From: Rhodospirillaceae bacterium
GTDB taxonomy: Bacteria > Pseudomonadota > Alphaproteobacteria > Rhodospirillales > JABHCV01
Length of the DNA stretch: 64,000 nucleotides
NCBI GenBank assembly: GCA_018662005.1
Contig: JABJHA010000002.1
Coordinates: forward strand, 208,101-272,100
Direction of reading: 5' to 3'
Positions within the stretch are counted from its first letter, which is position 1, and each line of letters opens with the position of its first letter. Below the pieces are notes generated by a model that was not told the DNA's origin, searched no databases, and was given only the letters and a program-made list of their open reading frames with translations. Shown in pieces: positions 18,257 to 27,388 of this stretch. The position numbers were made by a program, and so were the translations under genes.

Positions 18257-19855
18257 ATGAAAAGGCCAGCAAAGCAAACAGCCATCCAGTGGGTCGATGA
18301 TCGCTCTGGCGACTTATCGGACTGGAACCAGACTATCTGGCATTACGGCGAAACGGCATGGCGCGAATACAAATCGGCCGCCTGGTACGTGCAGCGTTTG
18401 CGGACCGAAGGTTTCGAAGTGGAAGAAGCGAGCGGCGGCATGCCGACAGCTTTTGCCGCCACCTGGACCAACGGCGACGGCCCGACAGTGATGGCCTACG
18501 CCGAATACGACGGCCTACCCGGAAATTGCCAAAAGGCAACAACTCATCGGGCCCCCCGCAAAGGGCTTAGCCCCCACGCAGGCGGACATACGGATCCTCA
18601 TTCGGCCCTCGGCATGGGTGGATTAGGCGGCATACTTGCAGCCAAGGCGGCGATGCAGGAACTGGGCCTCGGCGGCACTCTAAAATTTATGGGTGAGCCT
18701 GCTGAAAAAGTGCGCGGCTCCAAACCCATCCACGCGGCCCACGGCTACTATGACGGCGTCGACGCCATTGTCAGCTTTCATCCCTGTTATATGTTGCCGC
18801 TTTCGAACACCACGCGCTGGGACACCCATTGCGGCCCTTGTTATGAAATTATCTATACTTTCCTGTGCGAAGAGCCGGAAACCTGGTTGACCTCGGCCAA
18901 CGACACTCCCATACCCGTCGCTCACACCACGGCTCGGGCGCCTGGCGCAAACGACGCTGTCGTCGCCATGTATACCCTGACCAAGATGAACAAGGAATCG
19001 ATGCTCGCCCATACTGGCGGCTGGTCGATAAACGAGGCCATCCTCGCATCAGGTCAGGCGACAGGTGACAACTTACCGGCCCAAATGGCCCAGATACTCT
19101 ATACCGCCCGGGCGCCGAGCCTGGAGATGCTGGACTCGATTATTCAGGTCCTCGACAACAATGCCGAGGCAGCCGCCGCTGCCTCTCATTGCACCATCGA
19201 GCGCAATTGGGTCAGTAAATCCCGTCCCGGATTGGCCAACCATGTTCTGGCCGATGTCACATATAACAATCTGGCCGAAATCGGCGCCCCTAAATTCGGC
19301 CCAAACGCCATTCAGGCGGCGCAGGAAATCCAGAAAAATCTTGGCCTGGAATCTATGGACATGCCATATCTAGAAGCTTGTGAAAATTTGATAAAACCGC
19401 AGGAAGCCGAAAAATTATTGCGCCGCGATTTACCGGAATGGCAAACGCACTCTACTTCTGATGATTATACCGACATGTGCTGGCAGGCGCCGACGGCCAG
19501 GCTCTATATTGGCCGGCCTATGATGAAAGCGCCCCCCGGTTACCGTTATCCCGATTGGGCGATGAACGCGCTCGGTGGAATTCCGGCCTGTATTGACCCC
19601 ATGATCCTGACCGCCGCCAAGACTATCGCCATGACGTTAATCGATTTCCTGACCGAGCCGGGTTTGATCATTGCTGCAAGGGAAGAATTCAACAAGCGGA
19701 CCGGGGGCGGCATTGGCGGCGATAAATGGATACCTCCCCTTTGTGACTACGAACCGCCGCTTGATTTCCCATGGCCGGAATACATCACCACGGCCCGCGG
19801 CGAGGAATGGTGGATACCAGCACGAAAATCCGGCTGCACCACTCACAGAGAGTAA
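18257..19855 (+). CDS. M20-family amidohydrolase (AbgB-like)
   Basis: 532 aa. The metal-enzyme core is recognisable: YAEYDGLPG, HAGGHTDPHSALG, LKFMGEPAEKVRG with the general-base Glu, and a lid domain around residues 200-330. Closest in feel to AbgB, which cleaves p-aminobenzoyl-glutamate, and related N-acyl amide hydrolases. The usual GHN metal motif reads GHTDPH here, so ligand spacing is unusual. No signal peptide is seen, so it is cytoplasmic. AGAAGGG precedes the start. Confidence 0.75.
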   Translation: MKRPAKQTAIQWVDDRSGDLSDWNQTIWHYGETAWREYKSAAWYVQRLRTEGFEVEEASGGMPTAFAATWTNGDGPTVMAYAEYDGLPGNCQKATTHRAPRKGLSPHAGGHTDPHSALGMGGLGGILAAKAAMQELGLGGTLKFMGEPAEKVRGSKPIHAAHGYYDGVDAIVSFHPCYMLPLSNTTRWDTHCGPCYEIIYTFLCEEPETWLTSANDTPIPVAHTTARAPGANDAVVAMYTLTKMNKESMLAHTGGWSINEAILASGQATGDNLPAQMAQILYTARAPSLEMLDSIIQVLDNNAEAAAAASHCTIERNWVSKSRPGLANHVLADVTYNNLAEIGAPKFGPNAIQAAQEIQKNLGLESMDMPYLEACENLIKPQEAEKLLRRDLPEWQTHSTSDDYTDMCWQAPTARLYIGRPMMKAPPGYRYPDWAMNALGGIPACIDPMILTAAKTIAMTLIDFLTEPGLIIAAREEFNKRTGGGIGGDKWIPPLCDYEPPLDFPWPEYITTARGEEWWIPARKSGCTTHRE

Positions 19856-19887
19856 ATTGAAGTTCCTGTAGAAGCCTTCACAAGGCC

Positions 19888-21054
19888 TTAGTACGACTTC
19901 GGCAAGCCGAGGGCCTTTTCGGCAATATTACAAAGGATTAACTGCGGACTGATCGGCGCCAGTCGGTTGATCAGAACTTCCCGCATCAGCCGTTCAACAT
20001 GAAATTCTTTCGCATATCCCATGCCGCCGTGAGTCATGACAGCCCGGGTACATGCCTGGAATCCGGCTTCGCCTGCCAGGTACTTGGCGGAATTGGCCTC
20101 CAGCCCGCAGGGTTGGTCGGTGTCGTACAGATAAGCCGCTTTCATGGCCATCAGGAAGGCGGCTTCCAGTTCCATCCAGCTTTCAGCCAAAGGGTGCTGA
20201 ATAGACTGGTTTTGTCCTATCGGGCGATCAAAGACGACACGGTCCTTGGCATATTGGCTCGCTCGGGCCAGCGCATTCTGGCCAATTCCTATGGCTTCAC
20301 AGGCGATCAGGACCCGTTCGGGGTTGAGGCTGTGAAGCAGGTAATGGAAACCCTTTCCTTCCTCACCGATGCGGTCTTCTTCGGGAACCGGCAAGCCATC
20401 GATAAACGTTTCGCAGGAATCAACCGCCGCCCGCCCCATTTTCGGTATCGGCCTGACGTCACAATAATCGCGGTTCAGGTCTGTAAAGAATAAGGTCATG
20501 CCATCTGACGGCTTTTTGCATTCATCCTTCGGCGTGGTCCGGGTCAGCAGCATGATCTTGTCTGCTTCCATGGCCGTCGACGTCCATATTTTTTTACCAT
20601 TGACCACATAACCGCTGCCACTGCGTTCGGCCCGGGTTTTGATGGATGTGGTGTTCAGGCCGGCGTCGGGTTCGGTAACGCCAAAGCAGGATTTGATTTG
20701 GCCTTCAATCAGGTCGGGCAGCCAGCGCTGTTTTTGTTCTTCGTTGCCAAAGACAACAATCGGATGGGGCCCAAAAATGTTGATGTGAATGGCCGAGGCC
20801 GCCGCCATGGCGCCAGACGAATTGGCAACCGTGTGCATCATCAATGCGGCGTCGGTGACACCCAGCCCGGCACCGCCGAATTCTTCAGGCATGGCAATGC
20901 CAAGCCAGCCGCCTTCGGCCATGGCAGAGTAAAAATCATAGGGGAATTTGCCTGTGCGGTCGCGCTCCAGCCAATAGTCGTCATCGAAATTGGCACAGGT
21001 TTTGCGCACCGAATCGATAATTGCTTCCTGATCCGGTGTCAGCGAGAAATCCAT
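19888..21054 (-). CDS. Acyl-CoA dehydrogenase
   Basis: 388 aa, normal for the family. Visible motifs are CFGVTEPDAGLNTT (FAD and substrate contact), VVNGKKIWTST and the C-terminal MTHGGMGYAKEFHVERLMREV. It introduces a double bond next to the thioester and passes electrons to ETF. It is the last gene of a six-gene minus-strand operon headed by an LLM oxidoreductase gene; gaps are 11-63 bp. The ligase and dehydrogenase pair recalls aliA-aliB of cyclohexanecarboxylate degradation. Confidence 0.9.
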   Translation of the reverse strand: MDFSLTPDQEAIIDSVRKTCANFDDDYWLERDRTGKFPYDFYSAMAEGGWLGIAMPEEFGGAGLGVTDAALMMHTVANSSGAMAAASAIHINIFGPHPIVVFGNEEQKQRWLPDLIEGQIKSCFGVTEPDAGLNTTSIKTRAERSGSGYVVNGKKIWTSTAMEADKIMLLTRTTPKDECKKPSDGMTLFFTDLNRDYCDVRPIPKMGRAAVDSCETFIDGLPVPEEDRIGEEGKGFHYLLHSLNPERVLIACEAIGIGQNALARASQYAKDRVVFDRPIGQNQSIQHPLAESWMELEAAFLMAMKAAYLYDTDQPCGLEANSAKYLAGEAGFQACTRAVMTHGGMGYAKEFHVERLMREVLINRLAPISPQLILCNIAEKALGLPKSY

Positions 21055-21070
21055 ATGTCCCTCCCCGCGT

Positions 21071-22708
21071 TCATGCTGTTATTCCCGGCGTTGCGTTGAT
21101 GTTTTTTTGCTCGATGTTTTCGCGCAAGGCGATGCGTTTCAATTTGCCCGATGATGTCATCGGCAAGGCGTCGACATACTCCAGTTTTTCTGGCCATTTG
21201 TACTTTGCCAGTCCCTGACGTTCGGCGATGTCGACAATATCGGCCAGGCCCAACTGATCGTCATTTTCGCCTGCGATGAGACAGGCGCAAACCTTTTCAC
21301 CCAGGCGATCGTCGGAAATTCCAACAATGGCCAGTTGTTTGATTCTTGGATCGCGATACAGGGCTTCCTCGATTTCCGCCGGCGAGATATTGGCCCCGCC
21401 CCGGATAATAAGTTCCTTGCGCCGACCGGTGATGTGAAGCAGCCCTTTGGCATCTAACCTTCCCATGTCGCCGGTTCGGAACCAGCCGCCGGGCATGAAC
21501 AACTCGTCATTTAATTCCGGGCGTTTGAAATATCCCATGAACATGGACGGCCCCCGCATAATGATATCGCCTTCATCCCCGACCGGGACTTCTGCGTCAT
21601 CTTCAGAAATAATTTTAAGTTCCGTACCCCAAAAGGGAACGCCGTCCGATCCTGTTATGTCTTCGTCAGGCATGTCCGGGCGGCAGGTCGTTCCAACGCC
21701 CTCTGTCATTCCCCAGATTACAGTAGTCAGGGTTTGCGGAAGTTTTTCTCTCGCCTCACGAAGCAGGTCCGAAGGTACCGATGCGCCGCCGCACAGGACG
21801 ACTTTCAGGGCAATGGAGCTGCCATACGATTGGAACTTCTGGCAATTCAGCAAATCGCGGATAAGGGTCGGTGTCGCCATTGAGAAGGTTGCCTTTTCGC
21901 GCGCCATGGTTTCCAGGGCGCGTTCCGTATCCCATTGATCCTGCAGAATTAAATGTGCGCCCAGGAAAATGGCGAGCCTGAGCCCATGACCATAACCGCC
22001 AGAGAAGCCCAGCGGCGCCGCCATGTAAATAATATCGTCTGAGGTCAATTTATAGCGGTGGGTGACGACCGTATTTAAGGTCGTGAAGCTGTTGGTGCTG
22101 TGCATGACACCTTTCGGATCACCTGTCGATCCAGACGTAAACAACAACAGGGAAAGTTCAGACGGCGACAGCAACTCGACGGGTTCGGGTTGATCGGCGG
22201 GCGCATTCGCCAACAGGGCATCGAAGGTTAACCAGCCTTCCTCATCCTTGTCATGGCCAACCGATATGCGCAGCTCCAGGCTGTCACACTTGTCAGCGAT
22301 GCTGTTTATCACCGAGACATAATTGACGCTGCGAAACTGGCCTGTCACGGCCAGTCCCTTTGCCTGGGCGGTTCTAATGACGCCGGCGTACTCATGGGCG
22401 CCGCCGACAAAAGGCATATGGACGGCAATGGCACCGATGTAATCAAGCGCCAGGGCAAAGGCCGTAACCTGATACCAGTTCGGCATAGAGACGATAAACC
22501 TGTCGCCGCGATTGATACCGTTGGCCTGCAGGGCGGCGGCCAGGCGCCCGACCTGGGCGGCCAGATCAGCATAAGTGACGTCACCGAATCGATCATCCGT
22601 AACGGCTATTTTATCAGGACTGGATTTAACGGCTCGCTCGAAATACCAGGTCAGATGACGGTCCGCCCAATAGCCCTTTTCCAGATATGTTGCTGTATTA
22701 TCTTTCAC
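21071..22708 (-). CDS. AMP-forming acyl-CoA synthetase (medium-chain or cyclic acid CoA ligase type)
   Basis: 545 aa of the ANL superfamily. The P-loop reads LLFTSGSTGDPKGV, followed by VIWGMTEGVGT, the hinge motif GWFRTGDMGRLDAKG and the C-terminal lysine region PMTSSGKLKR. It activates a carboxylic acid to its CoA thioester with ATP. Its operon partners (dehydrogenase, hydratase, SDR) make this the likely entry enzyme. The layout resembles AliA of Rhodopseudomonas, but the substrate is not proven. Confidence 0.9.
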   Translation of the reverse strand: MKDNTATYLEKGYWADRHLTWYFERAVKSSPDKIAVTDDRFGDVTYADLAAQVGRLAAALQANGINRGDRFIVSMPNWYQVTAFALALDYIGAIAVHMPFVGGAHEYAGVIRTAQAKGLAVTGQFRSVNYVSVINSIADKCDSLELRISVGHDKDEEGWLTFDALLANAPADQPEPVELLSPSELSLLLFTSGSTGDPKGVMHSTNSFTTLNTVVTHRYKLTSDDIIYMAAPLGFSGGYGHGLRLAIFLGAHLILQDQWDTERALETMAREKATFSMATPTLIRDLLNCQKFQSYGSSIALKVVLCGGASVPSDLLREAREKLPQTLTTVIWGMTEGVGTTCRPDMPDEDITGSDGVPFWGTELKIISEDDAEVPVGDEGDIIMRGPSMFMGYFKRPELNDELFMPGGWFRTGDMGRLDAKGLLHITGRRKELIIRGGANISPAEIEEALYRDPRIKQLAIVGISDDRLGEKVCACLIAGENDDQLGLADIVDIAERQGLAKYKWPEKLEYVDALPMTSSGKLKRIALRENIEQKNINATPGITA

Positions 22709-22771
22709 GTTTTTCAGGCCTATCTGGTTAGCGCTTTTGTCTGCGACATAAAACGGGACAGTCCCCCATTC

Positions 22772-23572
22772 TTACATGGCATAGCCACCGCTGACACTAA
22801 TTGTCTGGCCCGTCATGTAGGATGACTGATCCGATGCCATCAGCAATACCGTCGGGACAAGGTCCTCAGGTGTGCCATGACGGCGCAAAGGATAATGGCG
22901 AACGACCTTTTTCATGGTTTCCTCGCCACTGAAAATTTTGCTCTGCGGGCTGTCTTTATGCCAAAGGCTGTTGGTCCCTGCGTCGCCTGGATCGCTTGGC
23001 AGCGTCAGGCCCGGACACACCACATTAAGATTAATGTTGTGCTTGCCGAATTCGCGGGCCAGCGCCTTGGTCAGGGTAATAACGCCACCCTTGCAGGCCC
23101 CGTAAACGGCCTCGTTGTATTCACCGACCCGTCCGGCATCGGATCCGATGGTAATGATCTTGCCGTATCTTCTTTCAATCATCGACGGCGCCATGGCCCG
23201 GATGCAATGGATCGGCCCCCAAAGATTGAGTTCGATCTCGCGTTCAAAATCGGAATAGGGCTTGTCCATGAACAGGGCGTTGGCAGTCCAACCGGCATTA
23301 TTGACCAGGATGTCGATCTGGCCGAACTTGTCCAGAACCCACTTGGTAAGGGCCTCGATTGATTCGCGTTTGCCGGCGTCGGTTTCAACAAAGAACGCGC
23401 CCTCGCGGCCACCAGCGTTCAGGTCGGCTGCGACACGCTCTCCCTGTGGTACATCCACATCCGCAATAATGACGTTGGCGCCTTCTTCAAACAGGCCGAC
23501 GGTAATCGCCTTGCCAATGTTCGACGCTCCGCCGGTTACGATGGCGATCTTGCCTTGCAGTCCTAAGTCCAT
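22772..23572 (-). CDS. SDR-family hydroxyacyl-CoA dehydrogenase (BadH-like)
   Basis: 266 aa classical short-chain dehydrogenase. It has the TGGASNIGKAI dinucleotide motif near residue 13, the NNAG motif, a catalytic Ser region (IGSDAGRVGEYNEA) and Tyr-Lys in YGACK. It likely oxidises a hydroxyacyl-CoA made by the neighbouring hydratase. BadH (2-hydroxycyclohexanecarboxyl-CoA dehydrogenase) is a good functional guess because of context, not because of a diagnostic residue. Confidence 0.85.
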   Translation of the reverse strand: MDLGLQGKIAIVTGGASNIGKAITVGLFEEGANVIIADVDVPQGERVAADLNAGGREGAFFVETDAGKRESIEALTKWVLDKFGQIDILVNNAGWTANALFMDKPYSDFEREIELNLWGPIHCIRAMAPSMIERRYGKIITIGSDAGRVGEYNEAVYGACKGGVITLTKALAREFGKHNINLNVVCPGLTLPSDPGDAGTNSLWHKDSPQSKIFSGEETMKKVVRHYPLRRHGTPEDLVPTVLLMASDQSSYMTGQTISVSGGYAM

Positions 23573-23604
23573 AATTTTAATGCTTTCAAATTAATTCTGA
23601 TCCG

Positions 23605-24399
23605 TCAGGACTTCTTCTTTTTGCTTCGGTCCTGGAATTTTTTTATCCGTTCGTCTATTTCGTCTTTTGCCATCGATGTTGCACGTTGGAAACTTACCTG
23701 TTCAAGCCACAAAGCTTCCTGATAAGGCAGTTCGAGCCCCATTTCGGCGACTTCCTTGATAAGGCGCACAGCTGTCTGACCATTCTCACTGATAGCCTGG
23801 GCAATTTTAACAGTTTCATCCAAAAGATCGTCAGCGGGGACCACCTTCTGGACAAGACCCAGGCGCAATGCTTCCTGGGCATCAACAGGCTCACCCGTGA
23901 ACATCATCAACAAGGCGTTACTCATGCCAATGAGGCGCGGCAGGGTTTGGGTGCCGCCGCCGCCCGGTAAAGCGCCAAGCTTTGATTCCGGAAGTCCCAA
24001 CATGGCGTTGTCGGCGCAAATTCTGATATCACAGCCCAGGGCCAGTTCAAGGCCACCACCAAGAGCGTAGCCATTAATGGCGGCGATGGAGGGTTTTTTA
24101 CATCCCCAGGAATGTGGGGTCGCAAAGTACTTGTCCCGCGTTTCAGCATTCCAATGTAGATAATCCGGCGCTTTTTTTATGTCGATACCGGCTGAAAAAT
24201 GTTTTCCTTCGGCCGCATAGATCAGCACACGAAGATCGTCATCGGCTTCAAATTCCGCCAGACGTTCGCGATTTTCCAGCATGGACTCCAGTGAGAATGA
24301 ATTCATCGCCTTCGGTCGATTAAGGGTCAGGATGGCGACACCCCCGCGCTTTTCCCATTTAAGGGGTTCAACGTCATCTTGTGCTTTGTCTTCGCTCAT
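23605..24399 (-). CDS. Enoyl-CoA hydratase/isomerase family protein
   Basis: 264 aa crotonase fold. The oxyanion-hole segments are GKHFSAGIDI and NGYALGGGLELALGCDI, and the catalytic-Glu region is LPESKLGALPGGGGTQTL. In this operon it would hydrate an enoyl-CoA between the dehydrogenase and SDR steps, as BadK does. AAGGAG lies upstream of the ATG. The C-terminus ends in a Lys-rich tail. Confidence 0.9.
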   Translation of the reverse strand: MSEDKAQDDVEPLKWEKRGGVAILTLNRPKAMNSFSLESMLENRERLAEFEADDDLRVLIYAAEGKHFSAGIDIKKAPDYLHWNAETRDKYFATPHSWGCKKPSIAAINGYALGGGLELALGCDIRICADNAMLGLPESKLGALPGGGGTQTLPRLIGMSNALLMMFTGEPVDAQEALRLGLVQKVVPADDLLDETVKIAQAISENGQTAVRLIKEVAEMGLELPYQEALWLEQVSFQRATSMAKDEIDERIKKFQDRSKKKKS

Positions 24400-24417
24400 T
24401 ATTCGGTGCTCCTTGCG

Positions 24418-25182
24418 TCAGTGATCAAGGATGAAACGACTAACCAGATTGTTGGTCGTCTCGGTTTCTTCCCAGTGCATGCAATGGCCAGCGCCTGAGA
24501 TAATTTCAAGTTCAGACCCGGGTATGGCATCGGCAATCATTTGCGAAGCCTTTGGCGGACAATATATATCCTTGTCCCCGGCAATCACCAATGTCGGTTT
24601 ATTTATTTTACCCAGATCCTGAATGATCGGTTCCGTGCTAAGGCGCAACATGGCCCGCCCGGCATTTAAGTAACCTTCCGGGTCCCTGACGGCATTGATA
24701 CGAATATTTTGATATTCGCTAATCAATGCCTCGTCACCGTTACCAATACATCCACGACCGTCTTCCATCGCTATGGATCGAAAAACGTCAAGCCCGCCCT
24801 TTTCGACTTGTGCGATGCGGCTTTCAAAATACTCGACGCCGGGACGACCGACCACACACGAACTGGCGACGAGCACAAGGCCGGCTACCATGTCCGGGAA
24901 ATCCAGTGCGAAGCGCTGGGAAATAACGCCACCCATGGAAAAGCCGACAAGCCAGACAGGCCCCGCACCCGCGGCGCTGACTATCTGGGCCAGGTCATCG
25001 GCCATCTGATCGACGGTTCCATTTGCCGCCCCGACGGGACTGGCGCCAAAACCCCTGATGTCATAGGTAATGACATTCATTGAGTCCCTGAACGCAGGAA
25101 CCTGTCGATCCCAGACCGAGCGATCATCACAAAGCCCGTGGATCAGGACCGCGGTTTTCGGATGGATCAGATTGTCAAACAT
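24418..25182 (-). CDS. Alpha/beta hydrolase (PcaD-like)
   Basis: 254 aa. The nucleophile elbow is GFSMGG near residue 100, the oxyanion segment LIHGLCDDRSVWD is N-terminal, and the catalytic His lies in GAGHCMHWEE. The acid is probably in IAGDKDIYCPP. Similar to enol-lactonases and C-C bond hydrolases. The operon lacks a BadI-type ring hydrolase, so this enzyme could perform the ring-opening or thioester-release step instead. That is inference. Confidence 0.8.
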   Translation of the reverse strand: MFDNLIHPKTAVLIHGLCDDRSVWDRQVPAFRDSMNVITYDIRGFGASPVGAANGTVDQMADDLAQIVSAAGAGPVWLVGFSMGGVISQRFALDFPDMVAGLVLVASSCVVGRPGVEYFESRIAQVEKGGLDVFRSIAMEDGRGCIGNGDEALISEYQNIRINAVRDPEGYLNAGRAMLRLSTEPIIQDLGKINKPTLVIAGDKDIYCPPKASQMIADAIPGSELEIISGAGHCMHWEETETTNNLVSRFILDH

Positions 25183-25193
25183 ATCGCCCTATA

Positions 25194-26195
25194 TCACTTC
25201 AGGTGTTTGATAAGCTGATCGCTGATTTGCTCCATACGGGCCAGCCTGCCCATACCACCGGCCCGGAACGCCAGGGTAACGCCGTGAAGACCCAGGGTTT
25301 CAAGTTCCTTGATGTTTTCAAGGCAATCGTCCGGTGTGCCCACTAAGGCTACCCAATCGATAAATTCCGGCGATAGAACACCTTTGTGGGTGGCGTGCGA
25401 TGACATGTGCTCCAGTTTGTCATAAGCATCGTAGGCCCGATCGAAATCCTCCTGGAAGGGGGCCATGAAATCGGGACGCACTTTCCACTTGGCGAAACTT
25501 TCGGCCTGCGACGCGGCCCAGTGCGAGACGTCATCGCGAGCCGCATCACGGTCTTCATTCATGCTGATGGCCGCCCACAGATGAAGCTGAATTTCACTGA
25601 AATCGCGGCCCACTTCGTCGGCGCCCTTGCGCACCTGGCTGATCTGCCACTCGGTAAAGTCTTTGTTGGCGCCGCCCATCAAAATGGCGCCATCGGCGAC
25701 ACGACCTACCATTTGCAGAATTTTTGGCTGATTGGCTGCAACGAAAACGGGAATGCGACCGGTTGCCGTCGTCAGGCGATACGGGTCACCATGTGGGCCT
25801 TCGACTTCCTTGCCCTCACACATGTCATGGATGTCGTTGATTGATTGCTCAAGGTCTTTAATCTTCGACGGCTTCAGGCCGACCTGATGAACAGCGGTCC
25901 AGCCTGAACCAAGGCCGATCACCGCCCGGCCATTGCTGACTTCGTTTAAAGCGGTGAATGAACAAGCTATGGTTGAAGGATGACGGGTTATTGGATTGGT
26001 CACGCCCGTCGCCAGCAAAATATCTGATGTGTTAACGGCGCATAACGGCAGGGCGGTATAACAATCCTTCATGGACATCTGAACGTCGGCTATCCAAGCG
26101 CTGTCGAAACCCAGCCTCTCGGCATTCTGGACAACCTCAACAGTGTGGGAAATAGGCTCGCGCGGACTAATCCCAAGTGATGTTCCAACCTTCAT
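25194..26195 (-). CDS. LLM-class oxidoreductase, probably F420-dependent (Mer-like)
   Basis: 333 aa TIM barrel of the luciferase-like family. The pattern GFDSAWIADVQMSMKD, TGVTNPITRHP and IGLGSGWTAVHQVGL resembles methylenetetrahydromethanopterin reductase-type F420 enzymes more than FMN monooxygenases. AGGAGG lies 7-12 bp before the ATG. It heads the six-gene acyl-CoA operon, and a copy of the shared motif lies about 100 bp upstream. F420 biosynthesis genes in the same window support the cofactor assignment. It could reduce or oxidise a ring or enone substrate. Confidence 0.75.
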   Translation of the reverse strand: MKVGTSLGISPREPISHTVEVVQNAERLGFDSAWIADVQMSMKDCYTALPLCAVNTSDILLATGVTNPITRHPSTIACSFTALNEVSNGRAVIGLGSGWTAVHQVGLKPSKIKDLEQSINDIHDMCEGKEVEGPHGDPYRLTTATGRIPVFVAANQPKILQMVGRVADGAILMGGANKDFTEWQISQVRKGADEVGRDFSEIQLHLWAAISMNEDRDAARDDVSHWAASQAESFAKWKVRPDFMAPFQEDFDRAYDAYDKLEHMSSHATHKGVLSPEFIDWVALVGTPDDCLENIKELETLGLHGVTLAFRAGGMGRLARMEQISDQLIKHLK

Positions 26196-26294
26196 CTCGA
26201 TATCCTCCTATGGCAGGTCTCCGGAACTGGTGATTGATTCCGGTTTTTGCATGTTTTACAGCTTCATTAGGGAATAATGAGATGTCTTTAAGGC

Positions 26295-26327
26295 GTAAAC
26301 TTGTAAAAGGATTGCGGTCACGTAACA
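26295..26327 (-). promoter_or_regulatory. Shared regulon motif, copy B
   Basis: On the minus strand it starts TGTTACGTGA and ends CTTTTACAAGTTTAC (33 bp). CATTA follows 15 bp later. It lies 99 bp upstream of the LLM gene start, pointing toward it, and just after the stop of the LysR gene. Confidence 0.65.
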
Positions 26328-26333
26328 AATAAT

Positions 26334-27269
26334 TCATGTCACGTTGGCAGCCCTCACGACAGAAGCACCGGCAGCCACATCCTTGATAATCCAGTCGAAA
26401 AATTTCTGGACGTTCGGGGTTAACGTTTTGCCGTTGGGAACGATCAGATAAACGGCGAAACTTGTCATCCGGGCGTATTCAATGGGCCGCACAAGCAGTC
26501 CTTTCGATAATAAATTATCGATGATTTCGCTAAAACCCAGAAACACACCCTGGCCATCAAGGGCAGCCTGTATGACGCTGGCATAGCTGTCGAACCCGAA
26601 GCTGCGGATTGTTGGCGGCAATTCCAGATCAAACTCTTCCATCCACCAGGTCCAGTTTTCCTGGGCATGTTGGCCATGTAAATGCAGCAGCACTTGGTTT
26701 GTAAGATCAGCCGGTGTTTTCATGGCAGTGGCGTTTTGAATATATTCCGGCGAGCACACCGGAAACGCTTCGACGTCAAACAAATGGGTCGCTTTGAACC
26801 CCGGCCAATTGCCGTGGCCATAGCGGAAGCCAACATCAATGCCTTCGCCAAGCATATCGGGTAGGGAGTCGGATACGTGAACGCGGATTTCCAGTTCAGG
26901 ATATTTTTCATGAAAGCGGGGAAAACGGGGCGTTAACCAGAACGAGGTAATAGCGATCGTCCCGGTTATGGCAATCTTGGAGGGTTCTTTCAAATTTTGC
27001 AGGCTAACCGTTAACTGGGCGATATTCTCAAGCCCCTCGTTGACCACGAACTGGAATTCTTCTCCCGCTTTGGTCAGTTCCAGAGCCCGATACAGCCTGT
27101 TAAAAAGTTTCAGGCCCAGATAGTCCTCAAGTATGCGGATTTGCCGACTTACGGCCTCGCGGCTGATAAGCAATTCCTGACCTGCACGAGTAAAACTTAA
27201 GTGGCGGGCGGAAGCTTCAAATGCCACAAGGCTGTTCACAGGCGGCAATCTGGAGCGTAAACTTGGCAT
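26334..27269 (-). CDS. LysR-family transcriptional regulator (GcvA type)
   Basis: 311 aa. Residues about 10-70 form the wHTH (LVAFEASARHLSFTRAGQEL, then SREAVSRQIRILEDYLG). The rest is a periplasmic-binding-like effector domain (LEIRVHVSDSLPDMLGEGIDVGFRYG). It lies between the LLM operon and the divergent molybdenum hydroxylase operon, with shared-motif copies on both sides, making it the best local candidate for the motif-binding protein. Its start codon lies 8 bp from copy A, consistent with autoregulation. Confidence 0.9.
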   Translation of the reverse strand: MPSLRSRLPPVNSLVAFEASARHLSFTRAGQELLISREAVSRQIRILEDYLGLKLFNRLYRALELTKAGEEFQFVVNEGLENIAQLTVSLQNLKEPSKIAITGTIAITSFWLTPRFPRFHEKYPELEIRVHVSDSLPDMLGEGIDVGFRYGHGNWPGFKATHLFDVEAFPVCSPEYIQNATAMKTPADLTNQVLLHLHGQHAQENWTWWMEEFDLELPPTIRSFGFDSYASVIQAALDGQGVFLGFSEIIDNLLSKGLLVRPIEYARMTSFAVYLIVPNGKTLTPNVQKFFDWIIKDVAAGASVVRAANVT

Positions 27270-27277
27270 GAATGTAT

Positions 27278-27310
27278 TGTTACGTAATCATAAACCTTTT
27301 ACAAGTTTAC
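27278..27310 (+). promoter_or_regulatory. Shared regulon motif, copy A
   Basis: Starts TGTTACGTAA and ends CTTTTACAAGTTTAC (33 bp), pointing toward the hydroxylase operon whose start is 78 bp away. It occupies the divergent LysR/hydroxylase promoter. An inverted GTAAACTT at 27257-27264, inside the start of the LysR gene, mirrors AAGTTTAC at 27303-27310. Confidence 0.65.
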
Positions 27311-27388
27311 TAATCTGGGGGAACAAGCAATTACTGGCTTATAAGCAATAAATTAGCCCTGTAAATTCAGCCTGGAGGTGGAATTTTT

